64,000 bases of DNA, taken from Vagococcus allomyrinae. GTDB lineage: Bacteria > Bacillota > Bacilli > Lactobacillales > Vagococcaceae. Below, piece after piece: positions 27,092 to 35,426 of this stretch. Every line of letters begins with the position of its first letter. Position 1 is the first letter of the stretch. Under the pieces are notes generated by a model that saw nothing but the letters and a program-made list of their open reading frames with translations, was not told the DNA's origin and ran no database searches. Position numbers and translations under genes: made by a program. The stretch spans positions 310,001-374,000 of the forward strand of contig NZ_JAEEGA010000001.1 in assembly GCF_017829975.1 (NCBI RefSeq), written 5' to 3'.

Positions 27092-28015
27092 ATGAAAAAA
27101 AAGTTAGCCATACTTTTAAGTATTGTTGGAGTCGGTAGTTTATTAGTCGCCTGTGGAAGTAACAAAGAGGCAACAGAAAAAAACAATCAAAGCAAGATTG
27201 TCAAGACTGAAATGGGGGATGTGGAAGTCCCTGTGAAGCCTAAAAAAATTCTAGTCAATTGGTATTTAGGTGATGTGGCAAGTTTAGGCGTGACACCGGT
27301 TGGTTATTCAGGCTGGGCACAGGAAGCTATGCCCTTTTATGAGACCATTAAAGAGGTGCCGGCCATTGAGAAATGGGAAAAAGAAGAATTATTGTCGTAT
27401 GAGCCTGATTTAATTATTACCTACAGTAAAGAGGATTTTGAGAAATTTTCAAAGATAGCACCAGTTGTTGTGGTGTCGGAAGCAACGAGTTCAGAGGATC
27501 GCCTGACCTTTTTAGGTGAAGTCCTTGGCAAGGAAAAGGAAGCCAAAGCGCTGAATGAAACCTTTGAAACAAAGCTGGCTGGGGCCAAAGAAATGTTTGC
27601 AGGAGATGAATTTAAGGACAAGACCTTTAGCCTGTTTGAAGATTGGGGCAGCGGGTCTTACGGGGTTTATTATGAGACTGGTTCTCGTGGTGGCAAGCTG
27701 TTGTACGACTATCTTGGTTTGAAGAAGCCTGCTAAGTTAGAAGAATTGGTGAAAAGTTCTGGTGAAGGTCGTGGCTCACTATCTTATGAAGTTGCCGCTG
27801 ATTATTTCGGTGATTATATCTTGTGGTTCTTACAGCCGGATAAAGAGTCTGAATTTGAACAAACAGCGATTTGGAAAACTATTCCAGCTGTGGAAAAAGG
27901 CAATGTCACCAAAATACCTGGTAACCTCAACGGGTTGTTTTATTACTCAGATGTGGCTAGCTTAACGGGTCAATTGGATTATTTTGTTGATCATTTAAAG
28001 GTCGGCACAAAGTAA
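27092..28015 (+). CDS. Iron-siderophore binding lipoprotein
   Basis: A 307-residue class III (FhuD/BtuF-type) binding protein. The N-terminus is a lipoprotein signal with lipobox LVAC. The first lobe has the conserved VEVPVKPKKILV and GVTPVGYSGW pattern, the linker helix is around LTFLGEVLGKEKEAKAL, and the second lobe ends with the usual YYSDVASLTGQLDYF. It should capture a ferric siderophore at the cell surface for the FecCD-type permeases that follow. The Fur box upstream supports iron as the substrate. A hairpin between this gene and the permeases may raise binding-protein expression above that of the membrane parts. Confidence 0.9.
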   Translation: MKKKLAILLSIVGVGSLLVACGSNKEATEKNNQSKIVKTEMGDVEVPVKPKKILVNWYLGDVASLGVTPVGYSGWAQEAMPFYETIKEVPAIEKWEKEELLSYEPDLIITYSKEDFEKFSKIAPVVVVSEATSSEDRLTFLGEVLGKEKEAKALNETFETKLAGAKEMFAGDEFKDKTFSLFEDWGSGSYGVYYETGSRGGKLLYDYLGLKKPAKLEELVKSSGEGRGSLSYEVAADYFGDYILWFLQPDKESEFEQTAIWKTIPAVEKGNVTKIPGNLNGLFYYSDVASLTGQLDYFVDHLKVGTK

Positions 28016-28017
28016 TA

Positions 28018-28053
28018 TAAAAGCTTCCCAAACATACTTTTGGGAAGCTTTTA
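28018..28053 (+). terminator. Attenuating terminator inside the iron operon
   Basis: AAGCTTCCCA (28021-28030) pairs perfectly with TGGGAAGCTT (28041-28050) with A and T flanks. Partial read-through would supply the downstream genes. Confidence 0.8.
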
Positions 28054-28090
28054 ACCTACTATCGAATGAATCATAAAATGGAGTGAAGAT

Positions 28091-29118
28091 ATGCAACAAT
28101 CAATCAAAAGGGGCAGCTAAAAGGCTCTTGGAATTTCACCTTTTACATCGGATTGGGCCTCCTGTTACTCGTTATGGCTGTTATGGCATCGCTCGCTTTT
28201 GGCGCGGCTGACATGAGTCTCGGAACGGCTTGGCGCGCATTATTTGACTTCGATCCTGGGGTGACGGAACATCAAATCATTCGAACACTGCGATTACCAC
28301 GAACGGTTGCTGATATGATTGTAGGGTGTAGTTTAGCGGTTTGTGGGGCAATCATGCAAGGAACAACTAAAAATCCACTGGCCGATTCAGGTTTGATGGG
28401 GATAAGTTCTGGGGCGACCTTTGCGATTGCTTTGTGTTTGGCATTTTTGCCTAATCGAACTTATGGCACGGTCATGTTTTATGCATGTATAGGCGCAGCC
28501 CTTACGACGGGATTGACATACTTTGTCGCCTCAACAGGTCGCCGAGGTATGACGCCTCAGCGATTGGTATTGGCAGGGATGTCCATCTCCATGCTTTTCG
28601 GTGCCTTAAGTTCCTACCTGTCCATTAAATTTCGTTTAGGCCATGCCTTAATGTACTGGTCTGCTGGTGGGACAGCGGGAGCAAAATGGAGCGAATTGGC
28701 GCTGATTTTGCCTTTCTTTATAGTGGCTGTTTTGGCGTCCATCGCTCTATCACCTTCCATTACCATGTTGAGTTTAGGAGATGAAGTGGCCGTTGGTTTG
28801 GGGCTTAACACAAGAGCAGTTAAAGGGGTCTCCACGCTAATCGTACTGGTTTTAACTGGGCTATCAGTAGTGGTTGTGGGACCCGTAGGTTTTGTGGGAT
28901 TAATTGTTCCTCATATGATGCGTTATTTAGTGGGGGTTGATTATCGTTTTATTATTCCAGCTTGTGCTCTTTATGGTGCCTTGCTAACAGTGGTTGCTGA
29001 TATTATCGGGCGGTTGATTAACCGTCCTTTTGAAACACCTATGGGGATTATCTTTTCCATTATCGGTGTGCCATTCTTTTTATATTTAGTTAAAAAACAA
29101 CGGAGGGAATTTGAATGA
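28091..29118 (+). CDS. Iron-siderophore ABC permease (FecCD type) with apparent frameshift near the start
   Basis: A FecCD-family permease, intact from about residue 20 on: RLPRTVADMIVGCSLAVCGAIMQG, LAGMSISMLFGALSSY, VGPVGFVGLIVPHMMRYLVG and FETPMGIIFSIIGVPFFLYL are all present. At the 5' end the only start with a good site (GGAGTGAAG, then ATG at 28091) reads MQQSIKRGS and stops after nine codons. The permease frame, open from 28087, continues as QLKGSWNFTFYIGLG. One extra base in the AAAAGGGG run at 28107-28113 would join them exactly. As written, translation would have to begin at a TTG at 28153 without a site. The gene may be inactive, phase-variable, or affected by a read error. Confidence 0.8.
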
Positions 29119-30128
29119 AGACAACCACTTATAGCTTGATGCGAAATATCTGGATGATTGTTGGCTTGATTATTCTCACTTTTGTGATTGGGATTATTAG
29201 TATTAATTCTGGGAAAATGAACTTGGCACCCAGTGAAGTTCTGGCTGTCATCATGGGAGAGGGAACGGCTCAACAGGCTCTAATCGTCTATGAATTTCGG
29301 CTACCACGGATTATTTTGGCCATTTTAGTAGGAATTGGCATAGGTGTCTCGGGGACGATTATGCAGAGCTTGCTGCGAAATGATATGGCTAGTCCAGGAA
29401 CCTTGGGAATCAGTTCCGGTTCTGGTTTGTTTGTCTTAATTTACATCGGAGTGTTTACGACCAAAGGTTTTTCCTCTGCCTTCGCGCTACCGATTGTGGC
29501 CTTTATTGGCGGGCTTCTATCTGCGCTGATTATTTTTATGTTGTCATACAATCGTGGCCGGGAGATTTCACCAACCGGATTAATCTTAACGGGTGTCGCC
29601 GTCAGTAGTGGCTACAGTGCCTTAACCACTCTGATTAGTCTGAAGTTAGATGAGCGCCAAATGGATTTTATTCAACGGTGGCAAGCGGGAAATTTGTGGG
29701 GAGATGACTGGCGTTATTTGGCTATTTTAGCACCCTGGGTTATTATTTTATTGATTTATACGATCTACAAATCTCGTGTTTTAAATGCCATTAACCTCGG
29801 AAATGAAACAGCTACGGGATTAGGTGTAGCAGTTAAGCCGGAATTTTTAGGCTTATCCTTGGCTTCAATTGCCTTGGCTTCTAGTTGTGTGGCATTAGGG
29901 GGGAATTTCTTTTTTGTGGGCATGATAGCCCCTCATATGGCTCGCAAGCTGGTGGGGGCCAACCATAAATTCTTTTTACCAGTTGCAGGCTTATTAGGGG
30001 CGATTATCATTTTATTTGCAGATACCCTGACCCGTTCAATTAGTTTTGGCAGCGATGTGCCAACAGGGATTGTCATTACGGTACTAAGCACCCCTTACTT
30101 TTTATATTTACTGTCAAAAGCTGATTAG
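29115..30128 (+). CDS. Iron-siderophore ABC permease (FecCD type), second subunit
   Basis: A 337-residue FecCD permease with about nine membrane segments. It carries the family signatures RLPRIILAILVGIGIGVSG, GISSGSGLFV, LTGVAVSSGYSALTTLI and FFVGMIAPHMARKLVG, and the EAA-like loop for the ATPase. It would pair with the preceding permease as a heterodimer. Its ATG overlaps the upstream stop in an ATGA, with GGAGGG upstream, so the two subunits are translationally coupled; if the upstream gene is really frameshifted, this coupling could lower expression here as well. Confidence 0.92.
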   Translation: MKTTTYSLMRNIWMIVGLIILTFVIGIISINSGKMNLAPSEVLAVIMGEGTAQQALIVYEFRLPRIILAILVGIGIGVSGTIMQSLLRNDMASPGTLGISSGSGLFVLIYIGVFTTKGFSSAFALPIVAFIGGLLSALIIFMLSYNRGREISPTGLILTGVAVSSGYSALTTLISLKLDERQMDFIQRWQAGNLWGDDWRYLAILAPWVIILLIYTIYKSRVLNAINLGNETATGLGVAVKPEFLGLSLASIALASSCVALGGNFFFVGMIAPHMARKLVGANHKFFLPVAGLLGAIIILFADTLTRSISFGSDVPTGIVITVLSTPYFLYLLSKAD

Positions 30129-30137
30129 GAGGTTACT

Positions 30138-30947
30138 ATGAATCGAATAGAGACACAATCATTAGATATTTCATATGATGACGTATTGATTGTTGAAGAG
30201 TTAAATTTAGGAATTCCAGCGGGGAAAATAACGTCGATTATCGGACCAAATGGGTGCGGTAAATCAACTATTTTAAAAGCGATTGGGCGTATTCTGAAAA
30301 GTAAAGCGGGCGTTGTTTACTTGAATGGTCAAGATATTAGCCAGTTAGCCACCAAAGAAGTGGCTAAAAAAATGGCGATTTTACCCCAAACGCCAACGGC
30401 CCCAAGTGGCTTAACCGTTGGTGAATTGATTGCCTATGGTCGTTTTCCTCATCAAAAGGGGTTTGGCAAATTGACGGAAGAAGATAAGCAAATTGTGACT
30501 TGGGCTTTGAGTGTTACCAAGCTCAGTGAATTTGAGTTACGAGAGGTCGATAGTTTATCGGGCGGTCAGCGTCAGCGGGTATGGATTGCTATGGCTCTGG
30601 CCCAACAAACAGAATTGATCTTACTGGATGAACCAACGACATACTTGGATCTGGCTCATCAATTGGAAGTCCTTGAGCTATTGCAAGAATTGAATCAGAG
30701 TCAAGGCTGTACCATCGCCATGGTTCTTCACGATTTGAATTTAGCCGCTCGTTTTTCTGATTATATGGTGGCCATCAGCAAGGGGAAAGTGATTTGTCAT
30801 GGTGCCCCGGCAGAGGTTTTCCTACCTGAGGTCTTGAGGGAAGCCTTCCATATTGACGCACAGATTATAATCGAACCACGAACACAACGGCCGCTTTGTT
30901 TAACGTATGAATTGATTAAGGAGGAGTCAGATGAAAACGGTACTTAG
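30138..30947 (+). CDS. Iron-siderophore ABC ATPase (FhuC type)
   Basis: A 269-residue ABC ATPase energising the FecCD permeases. Walker A is GPNGCGKST, the Q-loop is ILPQTP, the signature is LSGGQRQR, Walker B is LILLDEPT and the switch histidine lies in LHDLNLAARF. The spacing and C-terminal tail (VLREAFHIDAQI) are typical of the FhuC/FepC group. It starts 9 bases after the permease and overlaps the ABC exporter-type gene by 17 bases. Confidence 0.93.
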   Translation: MNRIETQSLDISYDDVLIVEELNLGIPAGKITSIIGPNGCGKSTILKAIGRILKSKAGVVYLNGQDISQLATKEVAKKMAILPQTPTAPSGLTVGELIAYGRFPHQKGFGKLTEEDKQIVTWALSVTKLSEFELREVDSLSGGQRQRVWIAMALAQQTELILLDEPTTYLDLAHQLEVLELLQELNQSQGCTIAMVLHDLNLAARFSDYMVAISKGKVICHGAPAEVFLPEVLREAFHIDAQIIIEPRTQRPLCLTYELIKEESDENGT

Positions 30948-32655
30948 AGTATTAAAAGATTCCCGAGCCTATCATCGCTACATCTGGCTGGGAATTGGGG
31001 CGATTGCTTGTTCCACACTTGCTAGTCTTTACGCACCTTGGGCCATGCAACAATTGACCGCCTTAATCACCAGTGGCGACGCTGATATTGCCAGCAAATC
31101 ACTGAAGATGGGGCTGATTTTACTGTTGGTTTATCTGTTACAGGCGATCTTTAATTACATCAAAGGGTATTATACTCATTTAGGGGCCTATTATTATGTG
31201 GCTGAACTACGTCTGGCTGTCTATGATAAGTTGCAACACCTCTCTTTGCGGTTTTATAGCGATAAGCAAACAGGGCAATTAATGAGCTATGTTATGAATG
31301 ATGCCGGGGGAGCGGAGCGTCTCTTTGCTCATGTTTTTCCTGATTTAGTCGTCCATGGGCTAACTTTGCTAGCTGTGGGGTTTATGTTGTTTACTATCAA
31401 TGTTCCCTTAGCTCTAGTCAGTTTAGTTAGTGTGCCATTGATCATTTTTGCTAATTATGTGTATTCAAAACGTGCGCTACCACTCTGGGGAAAAAATGCT
31501 AAGGTAATGGCGGAGATGAGTGGCACGTTACAGGATAATTTATCAGGCATGAAAGAAATTCAGGCCTTTAACCAGCAAGAAAGTGAAAAAGAACGAATGA
31601 GAGCCGTCATTGACAAAGAGCGTGATGCGATTTTAGAAGCCGTGAAGACTGATGAATTTGTGCGGCCTCTGATTAGCTTTTTTAGTTCTGTCGGCTTGGT
31701 AGGGGTGATTATTTATGGAGGCTATTTCACCTCAGTTGGTCAAATGGAAGTGGCTGAATTAGTCGGTTTTACCTTGTATCTAAACCTGTTTTACGGACCG
31801 ATTAGTGCCTTGTCATCTTTAAATGAAAGTGCTAATATGGCGATTGCTAGCTGCCAGCGAGTATTCGATTTACTGGATCAAGAGTCAGAAGTTAAAGAGC
31901 TAAGCGATGCCCGAAGCGTTTCTCACTTGGCAGGGAAGATTGAGCTACGACGACTGGATTTTCATTATCATGTAGGGCAACCGGTTCTCAAAGAGATTGA
32001 TTTAATCATTCAGCCAGGGCAAACGATTGCTTTAGTTGGCTCGACAGGTGTAGGGAAAACGACGATTAGTAACCTATTGAATCGTTTTTATGACCCAGTA
32101 GCTGGTCAGATTTTATTTGACGATTTGGATTTAAAAACCATGACCTTAGGAAGCATTCGCAACAACATCAGCATGGTATTACAAGATACCTTTCTCTTTA
32201 ACGGCACAGTTTATGAGAACATTGTTTATGGGTTGAAACATGCCACTAAGGAGCAAACCATTGCGGCGGCAAAAGCGGCTAATGCCCATAGCTTTATTAC
32301 AGCTTTAGAAGATGGCTACGAAACCTTGATTGGAGAGCGAGGATTGCGGTTGTCAGGGGGACAAAAGCAGCGGTTATCGATTGCCAGAGCGATTTTGCGA
32401 GACACGCCGATTTTGATCATGGATGAAGCGACTTCAGCTTTGGATACCGAGACGGAAAGAGAGATTCAACAAGCATTGGATACTATTTCTAAAGGGCGGA
32501 CGACAGTCGTGATTGCTCACCGACTATCGACCATTCGTCATGCTGATCTAATTGTCGTATTGGATCAGGCCCAAATTGCCGAGCTTGGTACTCATGAAGA
32601 ACTGATTCAGCGTGGTGGTGTCTACGCTCGCCTATGTCAAAATCAACATATTTAA
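30931..32655 (+). CDS. ABC exporter-type half-transporter in the iron operon
   Basis: A 574-residue protein with an N-terminal six-helix exporter domain and a C-terminal ATPase domain (Walker A GSTGVGKTT, signature LSGGQKQR, Walker B ILIMDEATSALD, switch His in IAHRLSTIRHADLIVVLD). It is the type-IV fold of MsbA/IrtA relatives rather than an importer permease. Its position as last gene of a Fur-controlled uptake operon, translationally coupled to the FhuC-type ATPase, suggests a role in siderophore handling: export of a carrier or import like IrtAB. With one gene it should work as a homodimer. The substrate cannot be told. Confidence 0.88.
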   Translation: MKTVLRVLKDSRAYHRYIWLGIGAIACSTLASLYAPWAMQQLTALITSGDADIASKSLKMGLILLLVYLLQAIFNYIKGYYTHLGAYYYVAELRLAVYDKLQHLSLRFYSDKQTGQLMSYVMNDAGGAERLFAHVFPDLVVHGLTLLAVGFMLFTINVPLALVSLVSVPLIIFANYVYSKRALPLWGKNAKVMAEMSGTLQDNLSGMKEIQAFNQQESEKERMRAVIDKERDAILEAVKTDEFVRPLISFFSSVGLVGVIIYGGYFTSVGQMEVAELVGFTLYLNLFYGPISALSSLNESANMAIASCQRVFDLLDQESEVKELSDARSVSHLAGKIELRRLDFHYHVGQPVLKEIDLIIQPGQTIALVGSTGVGKTTISNLLNRFYDPVAGQILFDDLDLKTMTLGSIRNNISMVLQDTFLFNGTVYENIVYGLKHATKEQTIAAAKAANAHSFITALEDGYETLIGERGLRLSGGQKQRLSIARAILRDTPILIMDEATSALDTETEREIQQALDTISKGRTTVVIAHRLSTIRHADLIVVLDQAQIAELGTHEELIQRGGVYARLCQNQHI

Positions 32656-32837
32656 TGAGCGGTCGGAAGAATGATAATTAAAGTAATTTAGTAAGCAAGG
32701 TCAGCAGATTCGACTAGACTATCAGAGAAAGAGATTAATTTTAGTGTAAAGGCTAATGTTGATTTATTTCTCTTTTTTTTCAGAACGTTTTATGGTTATA
32801 ATAAAGATACAAATCAGATTGGAATGGAGGGTTAGCG

Positions 32838-33344
32838 ATGAGACGAAAAGAGCGAGCCATTGAAGAACTTAGTGAAATAAAAAAATTGGTGGAAGATTGT
32901 CATGTTGTCAGACTTGCGATGTTTGATGAGGAATACCCTTATATCGTGCCAGTTAATTATGGGTATGAGTGGCAGGGCGAGGAATTATTACTGTATATCC
33001 ATGGTGCCAGACAAGGAAAAAAAGTGAATTTAATCCAACAACATCCTAAAGTGGCGGTTGAGATGGACACGGATCATGAACTTATTTCGGGTGGTTCGCG
33101 GCCAGATAAGTATTCCTATGAATACCGAAGTTTAATTGGATTTGGTGAGGCGATAATCCTTGAAGACCTTGCTGAGAAACGCCACGCCCTGCAGTTGTTG
33201 TTAGATCACACGGTTAAAGAGTCAGCCCTTGAGCCAATGCCGGACAAAATGGTTGCGGGAACCGCCATTATCAAAATCAGTCTGGTTGAGTATTCGGTTA
33301 AACAAAATAAGCCCAAAAAATCAAGCAATCAAGGTCTAGCCTAG
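32838..33344 (+). CDS. Pyridoxamine-oxidase-like flavin protein (NimA family)
   Basis: A 168-residue split-barrel flavin-binding protein of the pyridoxamine 5'-phosphate oxidase-like / NimA group. The pattern VVRLAMFDEEYPYIVPVNYGY, LYIHGARQGKKVNLIQQHPKVAVEMD and YRSLIGFGEA is that of the family. Members reduce or bind flavin substrates and some confer nitroimidazole resistance, but the true physiological substrate is generally unknown. GGAGGG precedes the ATG and a TATAAT box lies about 40 bases upstream. The 180 bases before it otherwise hold nothing I can name. Confidence 0.85.
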   Translation: MRRKERAIEELSEIKKLVEDCHVVRLAMFDEEYPYIVPVNYGYEWQGEELLLYIHGARQGKKVNLIQQHPKVAVEMDTDHELISGGSRPDKYSYEYRSLIGFGEAIILEDLAEKRHALQLLLDHTVKESALEPMPDKMVAGTAIIKISLVEYSVKQNKPKKSSNQGLA

Positions 33345-33404
33345 TGTTTTAGTAACCTCTTCTGTTGAATCGGTGGTATAATAAAAGGAGAGGAGGCGCT
33401 TACA

Positions 33405-33839
33405 ATGAGTGGTCGATATAAACATATTCTCGTCGCCGTTGATGGCTCCAAACAGTCGGAAAAAGCCTTTAGAGAAGCCTTGGAACTTGCTAAGGAAAGT
33501 CGAGGGCACTTGTACGTAGCTTGTATTATCAATGAGGTGGAAGTGGCGTATAGTGCTTATGCTTACAGCAAGATACTAGCTGAGGAAAAAGCCAATGTGG
33601 AGCTGGAAATGTTGAAGAAGGTTCACGATGCAAGGGAATTTGGGTTGAAACAGATTACCCCAATTGTTGAGTTGGGGAATCACAAGGAGTACTTAACCAA
33701 AATTATTCCTGAAGCCTATCCGATTGATTTGATTGTCATTGGCTCAACGGGCAAAGGAGCGATTCAGAAGTTTACAGTCGGATCAACAACAGACTATGTC
33801 GTCAACCATGCACCTTGTAATGTGATTGTGGTCAAGTAA
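33405..33839 (+). CDS. Universal stress protein, UspA family
   Basis: A 144-residue Usp domain. It begins with the conserved ILVAVDGSKQSEKAFREALELA strand-helix and ends with the nucleotide loop GSTGKGAIQKFTVGSTTDYVV, matching the G-2x-G-9x-G(S/T) ATP-binding pattern. The central KITPIVELG stretch is standard. AGGAGG lies before the ATG and a TATAAT box directly upstream. It is likely induced under growth arrest or stress. Monocistronic, with a strong terminator shared with the convergent YesN gene. Confidence 0.9.
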   Translation: MSGRYKHILVAVDGSKQSEKAFREALELAKESRGHLYVACIINEVEVAYSAYAYSKILAEEKANVELEMLKKVHDAREFGLKQITPIVELGNHKEYLTKIIPEAYPIDLIVIGSTGKGAIQKFTVGSTTDYVVNHAPCNVIVVK

Positions 33840-33851
33840 TTACATCATCAT

Positions 33852-33888
33852 AAAACTCTGTCTTTCGTTCAATGAAAGACAGAGTTTT
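33852..33888. terminator. Bidirectional terminator
   Basis: Perfect 15-bp stem (33852-33866 with 33874-33888) with A and T runs between convergent genes. Confidence 0.9.
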
Positions 33889-33899
33889 TGTCGCCTTCT

Positions 33900-35426
33900 T
33901 TATTTTTTATAGAGCAGCTTATTGGCGCGGACTTTATTAGGGGTAAAGCCATAGTCTTTTTTATATAGACGGTAAAAGTAACTTACATCATCGTATCCCA
34001 TCGATTTGGCAATATCACTGATCTTTTCTGTCGAATGGATGATTTGTTCGTTGGCTTGTTTCATTCGTTGATGGTGACAATACTGATTAAAACCTGTGCC
34101 AACTTCTTTTTGAAACAATTGACCTAAGTAAGCTGAATTCATATTAAACTCGTTAGCCAGAGTTTTTAAGGAGTGGTGCAAACTTAGATCTTGATTAATT
34201 AGTTTTAAAATCCGTTGAATAACAGGTGAATAACTGGTTTCTGAATAGGTCATTTTGGCTATTACCGCTTGGATTTCCATTAGTAAGTAAAGGAAGATCT
34301 GTTTGGTTGTTTTTTGTTTAGTTATTTTTTCCATCAATAAGCGGAGTTCACTTACTTCGTCGTGACTGGCAATGCCCATATCAGCGGCAATGCGATGGAG
34401 CATCAGACCGATGCCGATCGTAATATTTTGAATATCAGTTGGTCCCAATGAGGAGTCTGTGATATGCTGTTCCAATTTCTGCAATTTTTGGCGAATGTTT
34501 GCGAGATTACTATCATGAATGAGGTGTGCTAGCTCTTCTTGGGTAATGATTTCTTCAGTAAACGGATAGTCTTTCTTAATATCCTGTTCGGCAATAAATT
34601 GACCGAGCCCAAAAACTAAGCTATAAGGCTGAAGTTTTTGGGATTGCTCATATGAGTGATGAATATTTTCGATTGTGTCAACAGAGGAGCCAAAGGTCAC
34701 GAAAATATCAGGCAAGATCGCACAGGTTACAATGACCTGTTTAATTGCAGTCACTGAAATGGTCTTGGCATCATATATTAAGACTAGTTCGCTCGTTGAA
34801 AGATTGACGTGTTCAATCGAAGGGAAGGCTTTCGTCAGAGTTCTAAGCAGTTGCTCTTTTTCTTCAATTGAGGCATTGTCAATCAAAGAAATGGTGGTCA
34901 CGGCTAACTTACTCCATTTTTTAAACGGGGTCAACAGCTCCTCCCAATTTTGATAATCATCAATGGAAAGGCTCTGTTGCAGAATGCGCCTTAAAAAGTT
35001 ATCTTTAAAAATCTCTCGTTCATTAGACGTCCACAGCTGCTTAGTGATGCGTTCATTCTTTATTTTTTGAATGGTCGTGTTTATCGTAGAAATCAATTCG
35101 ACGTGGTTAACAGGTTTGATCAAGTAATTTTCAATGCCCAGTAAAATCCCCTCTTTAGCATATTCAAAATCATCGTAGCTGCTGATAATAATCGATTTAA
35201 AGGGAATCGACGTTTGTTTTAACTGGCTGATGAGTGCTAAACCACTCATGCCAGGCATCCGAATATCGGAAAGAACGATGGCCGGTTTAATTTTGTGAAA
35301 CACTTGAATGGCTTCTTCAGCAGAGCTGGCCGTGGCAATCGTGGCCAAACCTATCTTCGTTTCTTGAAGTATTTGTTTAATCCCTTGGGTAATTAACTTT
35401 TCATCGTCCACCACTAAAATATTCAT
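33900..35426 (-). CDS. YesN-type response regulator (REC plus AraC HTH)
   Basis: A 508-residue response regulator. The receiver domain occupies about residues 1-120, with the DDE acidic pair at 7-8, phospho-acceptor Asp54 in LSDIRMPGMSG and the KP lysine near residue 104. A middle region of about 270 residues without clear family precedes a C-terminal AraC/XylS double helix-turn-helix (HSLKTLANEFNMNSAYLGQLFQKEVG; KISDIAKSMGYDDVSYFYRLYKKDYG). It overlaps the histidine kinase gene in an ATGA. With YesM it should activate the divergent ABC importer and glycosidase operon. The ATG at 35426 has AAGGGG 7 bases upstream; the longer frame to 35483 is unlikely. Confidence 0.93.
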   Translation of the reverse strand: MNILVVDDEKLITQGIKQILQETKIGLATIATASSAEEAIQVFHKIKPAIVLSDIRMPGMSGLALISQLKQTSIPFKSIIISSYDDFEYAKEGILLGIENYLIKPVNHVELISTINTTIQKIKNERITKQLWTSNEREIFKDNFLRRILQQSLSIDDYQNWEELLTPFKKWSKLAVTTISLIDNASIEEKEQLLRTLTKAFPSIEHVNLSTSELVLIYDAKTISVTAIKQVIVTCAILPDIFVTFGSSVDTIENIHHSYEQSQKLQPYSLVFGLGQFIAEQDIKKDYPFTEEIITQEELAHLIHDSNLANIRQKLQKLEQHITDSSLGPTDIQNITIGIGLMLHRIAADMGIASHDEVSELRLLMEKITKQKTTKQIFLYLLMEIQAVIAKMTYSETSYSPVIQRILKLINQDLSLHHSLKTLANEFNMNSAYLGQLFQKEVGTGFNQYCHHQRMKQANEQIIHSTEKISDIAKSMGYDDVSYFYRLYKKDYGFTPNKVRANKLLYKK

